Position numbers and translations under genes: made by a program. From a bacterium (GTDB lineage: Bacteria; SZUA-79; Acidulodesulfobacterales; Acidulodesulfobacteraceae): DNA of 9,747 nucleotides. The DNA lies in NCBI GenBank assembly GCA_021794335.1, contig JAJYQZ010000345.1, forward strand, positions 1 through 9,747, in the 5' to 3' direction. Below, piece after piece: positions 5,523-9,747 of this stretch (position 1 is the stretch's first letter; each line of letters opens with the position of its first letter). The notes below the pieces were generated by a model. That model saw only the letters and a program-made list of their open reading frames with translations, had not been told where the DNA came from and ran no database searches.

Positions 5523-6884
5523 TTGCAAACCCTTGCTGTATTTAATTAAATTGACTAATTCTACTTTGACGGGCTTTTTTAAACCCTCAAGTTTAATATA
5601 TCTACCTAAATTCTGCATGCCTTTTACTATAAAAGCTTTACCATTAAACCTTACTAAATCTTTTGGTTGAAACTTATATGTTGTTTTCTTGATAGATGGC
5701 TTATAACCCTTGCGGTTAAGCTGAGTGCATCTGTTTTGCCTGCGGGTATAAGAACCTTTTAATATATTCGTCTTTTCCTGCAATTCCCCGCCTGCTATAC
5801 AGAAAGCGTCATTAGCATGAGTTTTCTCTAATCCTAACATTATACGTGAGGACTTAGTGATATAGCCGTATGTAATATTTACGATATTACCTAACTCCCG
5901 CAGCTTATTAACTATCTTCCAGCGTAATATAGACATTACAGTTTCGGCTTTAAAATTTTTATGTTTACTGACCTTTAAATCTATCTTGCCGCTGTGATAC
6001 GCCTTATGGCAAGTTTCGCATAAAGTTATTAAGTTATCAGGTCTATCCCCGCCAGTTTGTCTGCTTTCGATGTGGTGAACGTTAAGTATTTTATCCTTGC
6101 TTTTGCCGTTACAGGCTTGGCAAGTGTGATTATCACGGTAAAGAACGTATTCTCTTACGTTCCAAAAGCCTTTCTGTTCTCCGTTCTGGTATTCAACGCC
6201 GGATATTTCAGGATTTTTGATTTTCTGAATATCAAAGGCGGCAACTTCAACGGTAATTTCAGATACCGGCAATATAGACTTAACAAAGTTAATAGCTTTA
6301 ATATGACTATCAAGTCTGTATTGAATAGACGGAGCTAACCAGCCCGCTTTCTTGCTTTTAGTTCTGTTTAAGAAACGGGCTTTGCGATACCAGAGCTTAT
6401 TACGTCTCATTCTGCGATACTGACGTCTTTCAGATAACAACTTAGGTATATCGGTTCTTAATTTTACTTCGGAGCGAAAAAGTTCTTTTGTATCCGATAC
6501 TGCCGATAAGCCAACGTGCTTATAACCGGTATCGACGCCAAGTTTAACGTCTTGCTTTGTTTCTCCTGTCGCATACATAAGCTGAATTACAAAAGGCGTT
6601 CTTTTGATTACTTTTGCCATGCCTTGCTTTAAAAGTTTTCTTGCTTTCCCTGCCGTTGTCGGCATTAAAGGTTCTCCTCGCATGTTTAAGACAAATACCC
6701 GCAGGTTTTGTCCTCTCCTGCCGGAGAGTAAGTTTTCTTCGGGGTTGTTATTAACCGTTTTTAAGCCTGCCGCACTAAGAGTTTCCTCTTTGTTTAACGA
6801 CAGACCACAGTTGCTACAGACTAGAGAATCTGTAGGTGTGTTGGTTAGCCTTCTTGTTAATAACTTCTGCATTTTGTTCTCCAT
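5505..6884 (-). CDS. iscB: IscB RNA-guided HNH/RuvC nuclease
   Basis: This 459-residue IscB is of the Cas9-ancestor family encoded by IS200/IS605-type elements. Domains in order are: PLMP domain (about 62-112, with EPLMPTT); RuvC-I LGVDTGYKHVGLSA with D118; an arginine-rich bridge helix (about 153-174, RRQYRRMRRNKLWYRKAR); RuvC-II ITVEVAAFDIQK with E213; HNH domain with CQAC (255-258), HHIES (H270, H271), N284 and CETC (289-292); RuvC-III KTHANDAFCIAG with H356 and D359; and a basic C-terminal TAM-interacting domain. All catalytic residues are present, so the enzyme is probably active. AGGGG lies 8 nt before the ATG at 6884, but typical IscB proteins start near residue 61. The first 60 residues, which include CSNCG, are encoded by what is probably omega-RNA. 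The stop codon sits in the right-end hairpin. Confidence 0.95.
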   Translation of the reverse strand: MENKMQKLLTRRLTNTPTDSLVCSNCGLSLNKEETLSAAGLKTVNNNPEENLLSGRRGQNLRVFVLNMRGEPLMPTTAGKARKLLKQGMAKVIKRTPFVIQLMYATGETKQDVKLGVDTGYKHVGLSAVSDTKELFRSEVKLRTDIPKLLSERRQYRRMRRNKLWYRKARFLNRTKSKKAGWLAPSIQYRLDSHIKAINFVKSILPVSEITVEVAAFDIQKIKNPEISGVEYQNGEQKGFWNVREYVLYRDNHTCQACNGKSKDKILNVHHIESRQTGGDRPDNLITLCETCHKAYHSGKIDLKVSKHKNFKAETVMSILRWKIVNKLRELGNIVNITYGYITKSSRIMLGLEKTHANDAFCIAGGELQEKTNILKGSYTRRQNRCTQLNRKGYKPSIKKTTYKFQPKDLVRFNGKAFIVKGMQNLGRYIKLEGLKKPVKVELVNLIKYSKGLQFISAL

Positions 6885-6977
6885 AATAAATGCCCCTAAT
6901 CAACCATTGATTATCTCATCGTCACCGACAAGCCCCGTCCTTATAGGGCGAGGTGATTGACTTTCTTCGCAGTTTGA
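6705..6977 (-). ncRNA. Predicted omega-RNA of IscB (guide plus scaffold)
   Basis: IscB guide RNAs are encoded immediately upstream of and sometimes overlapping the gene, with the guide at the 5' end. Here several hairpins occur in the right place on the minus strand: 6933-6953 (transposon-end type), 6897-6913 (TAATCAA, loop TGG, TTGATTA), and 6713-6728 (CTCTCC, loop GGCA, GGAGAG), the last just before the PLMP domain coding start. A competing stem GCAGG/CCTGC (6701-6705 with 6717-6721) overlaps the last one. The guide would be roughly the 16-24 nt on the 5' side of the first hairpin (about 6977-6955), directly after a CRISPR-like repeat. Exact ends are uncertain. The scaffold overlaps the first 60 codons of the iscB frame. 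Confidence 0.5.
6897..6913 (-). promoter_or_regulatory. iscB: Hairpin abutting the iscB ribosome-binding site
   Basis: A perfect 7-bp inverted repeat with a 3-nt loop ends on the first base of the AGGGG site (6893-6897) used for the ATG at 6884. It is probably an omega-RNA stem. If folded it could also limit translation from that start. Confidence 0.4.
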
Positions 6978-7061
6978 TTTTTAACCTCTTATTGTTTAAT
7001 TACCTTGCTGTAGCCTTTGGAAATTAAAAGCCACTGAACGTCGTTATTTTTAACCTCTTAT
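6978..7061. CRISPR. Two further CRISPR-like repeat copies upstream of IscB
   Basis: TTTTTAACCTCTTAT occurs at 6978 and again at 7047, a step of 69 bp, in the same orientation as the copies at 1-217 and differing only in the first base. The copy at 6978 continues with a diverged second half (TGTTTAATTACC) that aligns to the copy at 67 at a bit over half of the positions. The copy at 7047 keeps only the core and abuts the end of the 85-aa gene. The sequence between them (about 7014-7046) is spacer-sized. Two copies alone would not make an array, but the shared core and period tie them to the one at the left edge. Confidence 0.5.
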
Positions 7062-7071
7062 GGTGAAAAAA

Positions 7072-7329
7072 TTAAAGATAAACTTTATGCTCGGCAAAAA
7101 TATCACCGAGAAAATCATCAGAATATTTTTTTTCTTTTTTAACGGGAGACTTTTTACACACTATAAAATAAAACCCGTCCGCGTCTTTATGCGGATATAT
7201 ATTTTCGACTTTATATCTCAAATCATTTTTAATGACGCTTTGTGTTTTATATTCACGAAAAACAAAAAAATATTCCCTTATATTATATTTTTCTCTAAAC
7301 CATTTTATGGCTTTATCTATATTTGCCAA
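7072..7329 (-). CDS. Unknown 85-residue protein with a TTG start
   Basis: The family is not recognised. It is a small, charged, aromatic-rich protein with no membrane segment or signal peptide. It begins with a predicted helix (IDKAIKWFREKY), then strands around EYFFVFREYK and GFYFIVCKKS, then a lysine-rich tail (KKEKKY). The only possible start is a TTG, well supported by AGGGGG 5 nt upstream. A near-consensus promoter lies about 190 bp upstream. The gene stands between a viral ring nuclease and CRISPR-like repeats with an omega-RNA. Small unknown proteins beside anti-CRISPR genes are often defence-related, but nothing in this sequence proves that. Confidence 0.6.
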   Translation of the reverse strand: MANIDKAIKWFREKYNIREYFFVFREYKTQSVIKNDLRYKVENIYPHKDADGFYFIVCKKSPVKKEKKYSDDFLGDIFAEHKVYL

Positions 7330-7522
7330 TTTAACCCCCTTAATTTGCGTTTTAAGCCATTTAATTTTCTTTTTAATGGTTTTGCACCTAAAATTAAATA
7401 TCTCAAAAATTTAACCTATCTGCGTTCGTTTTTTAGTATCAAATTAATATTAATATAATATACTTTCTTGTTTATTGATAAATCATCAAAAAATATTAAC
7501 TATCTTTTTTAGTTTCTCAAAA
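7330..7522. other. AT-rich leader region without a gene
   Basis: This stretch between the promoter and the 85-aa gene has no credible reading frame. It contains a 12-bp perfect palindrome ATTAATATTAAT (7443-7454), a 5-bp hairpin TTGAT/ATCAA (7475-7489), and TCTCAAAAAT at 7401, repeated at 7515. It may be an untranslated leader or an operator region. No clear terminator is visible. Confidence 0.35.
7335..7340 (-). promoter_or_regulatory. Shine-Dalgarno site fixing a TTG start
   Basis: AGGGGG on the minus strand lies 5 nt before the TTG at 7329. There is no internal ATG in the short gene, so this site is the main evidence that the reading frame is translated. Confidence 0.55.
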
Positions 7523-7551
7523 ATGATATAACAAAAGCAAAATAATGTCAA
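7523..7551 (-). promoter_or_regulatory. Near-consensus sigma-70-type promoter
   Basis: The minus strand has TTGACA (7551-7546), a 17-bp spacer, and TATCAT (7528-7523). The -35 box is perfect, the -10 box has one mismatch, and the spacing is optimal. Transcription would start near 7516 and leave a leader of about 185 nt before the TTG start at 7329. It begins just after the ring nuclease stop codon (7555-7557), and could drive the 85-aa gene, the repeat pair and the omega-RNA/iscB unit. Confidence 0.6.
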
Positions 7552-7554
7552 ATT

Positions 7555-7893
7555 TTAATGCACCAGCCAAAATTTTATATTAATATTTTCTAATTCTTCT
7601 TTACTTAAGACTTGCCCTTCGTCTAATCTTTTATTCACCATACAAACAAGAATCGTATCATCTTTCTCTTTTTTGTAATTTTCACGGTTATATTTAATTT
7701 CCATACCTAATTTCACGGTCAAGATATCCGCCGTGCCTTGATGACCGATTATTGAGTGAACGTTATTGGATTCTTCAATGTGAAATTTAACTTCGTCAAT
7801 TGTCGGTAAATAAGCAAAAAATAACAATGAGCCGCTTTCTTTTATCATATTAATACTAAAAGCGTTTGCGATTACTATGCGTTTTTTATCCAT
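7555..7893 (-). CDS. AcrIII-1/DUF1874-family ring nuclease (anti-type III CRISPR)
   Basis: This 112-residue protein is of the DUF1874 family (viral ring nuclease AcrIII-1, with SIRV1 gp29, STIV B116 and Bacillus YddF as relatives). Members cleave the type III CRISPR second messenger cyclic tetra-adenylate and so switch off Csx1/Csm6-type effectors. The family signature is visible: ANAFSIN near the N-terminus (S13), IIGHQGTADIL with the catalytic histidine H51, YNR with R70, and KRLDEGQVLSKEE with R89 and E92. From memory of SIRV1 gp29, these correspond to S11, H47, R66, R85 and E88; the last four share a constant offset of four. The ATG has AAAAGGGG about 8 nt upstream, inside the end of the helicase gene 4 nt away, so the two are probably coupled. 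It stands alone, without a Csx1 fusion, which fits a mobile-element anti-CRISPR rather than a host regulator. Confidence 0.9.
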   Translation of the reverse strand: MDKKRIVIANAFSINMIKESGSLLFFAYLPTIDEVKFHIEESNNVHSIIGHQGTADILTVKLGMEIKYNRENYKKEKDDTILVCMVNKRLDEGQVLSKEELENINIKFWLVH

Positions 7894-7897
7894 TTTT

Positions 7898-9747
7898 TTA
7901 AGCCCCTTTTAAGTTTTTAAAATATTTAATTAAATCAAAAAGTTTTTTGTCGTCAAGTTCTATATAGTCATTAACTTTAAAACCTATAACCTCCCGTCCG
8001 GTTTTAAGTTTTTCTATTTCAATTTTGTCATATTTATTTTTAACATTTTCAGAATTAATTTTAGAAAACTCTGAAACTGAAAAATTCTTAATACCTGCCT
8101 TTAACTCTATAACCCATTTAGGCGCCTGAATATGTAAACCTAAAACTAAAAGCAGCGCATGCGCTATATTTAACCTGACGCCTTTATAGCTATACCTGAA
8201 AGCCGTATTATAGTCTTCTTTGTGATATTGAATGCCTGAAGGATTATTAAAAATTAAACCGCCCTGCTGTTTATTATTAACAAGATACGAAATAAGATTC
8301 GTAGCCGACACCATATCGTCCGGTATATTATCGATTAACCCTTTTTCTTTAGCCCGTAAAAGTATCTCTTTTTGTTTAAATGTAATAGGCGCGTCCTGAG
8401 CGCTTACGGCAAAATCTTCCGCAAAGTCGTCTTTATAATATTTCCATAGCGTGTTTAAAACCATCCAAGAATAACTGTCTGGAAGTTTAGATTTAATTTT
8501 TTTATCGTTTAGATAAATTGAATTAGTTTTTTTAGTCTCTTTTTTAAGAGTAAGAACTTTGCCGTTCCTGCCGCAAGTTAAAACATAGCTCCCATCGGCA
8601 AGTTTAGTGGCGTATTTCATAGATTCTTTGCCTTCAAAAGAGAAGTCTTCAGTATTTTTACCGATTAATACTTTAAGTTCTTTTCTTTTTTTAGGCTCTA
8701 TACCAGACTCTATTTCCTCTACGGATAATTCTTCAAATTCGTCAGTTTCGACGGAACCGATTGATAATCCTTCTTTATCTATATGTTCTTTAAGCTCCGG
8801 CGGTAAATCAAACAGCTCGCCTAATCCTACAATAGACATCTTACGGTTTCTGCCCGTAAAGTCTAAAATAATACAATCTTTCTTGCCGTTTTCGTTATCA
8901 AGCCTTACGCCTCTGCCTACAATTTGAGCGTAAAGAGACAAGCTTTTAGTGGGACGCAATAAGCCGACGCACTGAACCGACGGATCGTCAAAACCTTCGG
9001 TTAAAATATCTACATTCACTAAAACCTTAACCTCTCCGGCGGCAAACTTTTTAATAATATTATCTCTGTCTTGAGACGACAATTTTGACGAAATACACTC
9101 TGACGCAATATTATTTTTAACGAACTCGGCTTTTAAAGCGTTTGCGTGTTCGATAGAAACGGTAAAAAATATCGTTTTTCTGTTTTCGCCAAGTTCAAGC
9201 CATTTTTCTACAACCTGCTTATTTATTTCTTCTTTGTTTAAAACATTTTCTATACTTTTAGCCGAGTAATCAGATTCTCCGGTAGATTTATTATTTGAAG
9301 TTTTAAGCTTTGAATAATCGGCGTCGATATAAACCATTTTACCGACAACCGACACTAAATGACCGGCTTTAATTAAATCTAAAATATCAAGTTTAAAAAC
9401 AAGTTCGTCGTATAAGTCTTTAAGCTGCTGTTCGTCGGTTCTAAACGGCGTGGCGGTTACGCCTATAATTTTACAGCCTGATTTTTTAGCGGTTTCAATA
9501 ACGGTTCTCCACGTAGAAGCCATAGAATGATGAGCCTCGTCTATAATAACCGTATCGAAATATTTAAAATTAATTTTATTCAAGCCTTTATAAACCGTCT
9601 GCATCATACCGACGGTTAGACGGTTTGTTTTAAAAACGCCTTGAGCTATATATCCTATATGCGAATCATCCCCGCCTATCATTTTGTATTTATCCGCAGT
9701 TTGAAATAAAAGCTCTTTCCTATGAACTAAAACAAGCGTATTGCCTG
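7898..9747 (-). CDS. SF2 DEAH-type helicase, N-terminus beyond the window
   Basis: This is an ATP-dependent DNA/RNA helicase of superfamily 2, COG1061/ResIII-like. The frame is open to the window edge and gives GNTLVLVHRKELLFQ (motif Ia region) before an internal methionine at 9682, so the Walker A end is missing. Counted from that methionine, the motifs are DEAHH at 48-52, GVTATPFR (motif III) at 74-81, IFFTVSIEHA (motif IV) at 171-180, ILTEGFDDP (motif V) at 226-234 and QIVGRGVRL (motif VI) at 253-261. About 300 further residues with no recognised fold follow, including an acidic, then lysine-rich linker. There is no HD nuclease domain in the visible part. The ring nuclease gene follows after 4 nt. 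Similar helicases are common on phages and integrative elements. Confidence 0.9.
   Translation of the reverse strand, partial: GNTLVLVHRKELLFQTADKYKMIGGDDSHIGYIAQGVFKTNRLTVGMMQTVYKGLNKINFKYFDTVIIDEAHHSMASTWRTVIETAKKSGCKIIGVTATPFRTDEQQLKDLYDELVFKLDILDLIKAGHLVSVVGKMVYIDADYSKLKTSNNKSTGESDYSAKSIENVLNKEEINKQVVEKWLELGENRKTIFFTVSIEHANALKAEFVKNNIASECISSKLSSQDRDNIIKKFAAGEVKVLVNVDILTEGFDDPSVQCVGLLRPTKSLSLYAQIVGRGVRLDNENGKKDCIILDFTGRNRKMSIVGLGELFDLPPELKEHIDKEGLSIGSVETDEFEELSVEEIESGIEPKKRKELKVLIGKNTEDFSFEGKESMKYATKLADGSYVLTCGRNGKVLTLKKETKKTNSIYLNDKKIKSKLPDSYSWMVLNTLWKYYKDDFAEDFAVSAQDAPITFKQKEILLRAKEKGLIDNIPDDMVSATNLISYLVNNKQQGGLIFNNPSGIQYHKEDYNTAFRYSYKGVRLNIAHALLLVLGLHIQAPKWVIELKAGIKNFSVSEFSKINSENVKNKYDKIEIEKLKTGREVIGFKVNDYIELDDKKLFDLIKYFKNLKGA

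Larger units (their letters stand above)
5488..6960 (-). mobile_element. IS200/IS605-type element carrying iscB (no tnpA)
   Basis: The element has subterminal hairpins of the same design at both ends: CCCCG-T-CC, loop, GG-G-CGAGG at 6933-6953 (left end, upstream of iscB) and CTCCG-T-CC, loop, GG-G-CGGAG at 5497-5517 (right end). There are no terminal inverted repeats, as expected for elements moved as single strands by a TnpA Y1 transposase. No tnpA is present, so movement would need a transposase from elsewhere. The outer limits are approximate. The right end is placed at the TTCTTGC shared with the solo copy at 814, and the left end just outside the hairpin. The upstream flank is CRISPR-like repeat sequence, and the downstream flank is the gene cluster. 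Confidence 0.7.

Noticed and set aside
7351..7380. Terminator hairpin around CCATT/AATGG after the ring nuclease gene
   Set aside because: The stem is only 5 bp, has no GC-rich base and is not followed by a T-run on the minus strand.
7898..9747. Helicase as a Cas3 or a type I restriction HsdR subunit
   Set aside because: No HD nuclease residues or cas/hsd neighbours are visible, and the motif set fits a general ResIII-like SF2 helicase. The missing N-terminus means this is not fully excluded.

Overview
The window is AT-rich (roughly one third GC by eye) and every convincing gene is read from the minus strand. ATG, GTG and TTG starts all have good Shine-Dalgarno sequences. An exported DsbA-like protein plus two small membrane proteins suggest a bacterium, probably Gram-negative. 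The rest (orphan DNA methyltransferase, phage-type radical SAM protein, small unknown proteins, a viral-type ring nuclease, an IscB transposon and CRISPR-like repeats) suggests a mobile element, such as a phage, plasmid or integrative element. The taxon cannot be fixed from the sequence.

Layout from left to right. (1) Positions 1-217 hold four copies of a 15-bp core, GTTTTAACCTCTTAT, at 66-68 bp steps. The first three extend to degenerate 36-nt repeats, so this looks like a decayed or mini CRISPR array. (2) Positions 226-2846 hold a thioredoxin-fold DsbA-like protein, two membrane proteins whose C-terminal tails each carry two cysteines, and a protein resembling the N-terminal and S1 parts of NusA. 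(3) Positions 2850-5439 hold a tight cluster: a possibly sigma-like protein, a radical SAM protein, a beta-class DNA methyltransferase and an unknown protein. (4) Positions 5488 to about 6960 hold an IS200/IS605-type element encoding IscB, with hairpins at both ends and a predicted omega-RNA overlapping the 5' end of the gene. A solitary copy of its right-end hairpin lies inside the start of the dsbA-like gene at 814-847. (5) Two more copies of the CRISPR-like core lie at 6978-7061, 69 bp apart, directly upstream of the omega-RNA. (6) Positions 7072-9747 hold an unknown 85-aa protein, a close match to the AcrIII-1/DUF1874 viral ring nuclease family with its key residues in place, and an SF2 helicase cut by the window edge.

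How it may fit together. The ring nuclease would degrade cyclic tetra-adenylate and blunt a host type III CRISPR response. The methyltransferase could protect the element's DNA. IscB with its omega-RNA is an RNA-guided nuclease that sits beside CRISPR-type repeats, so its guide position falls where a spacer would be. A near-consensus promoter at 7523-7551 reads toward the 85-aa gene, the repeats and the omega-RNA. No cas gene is present in the window.
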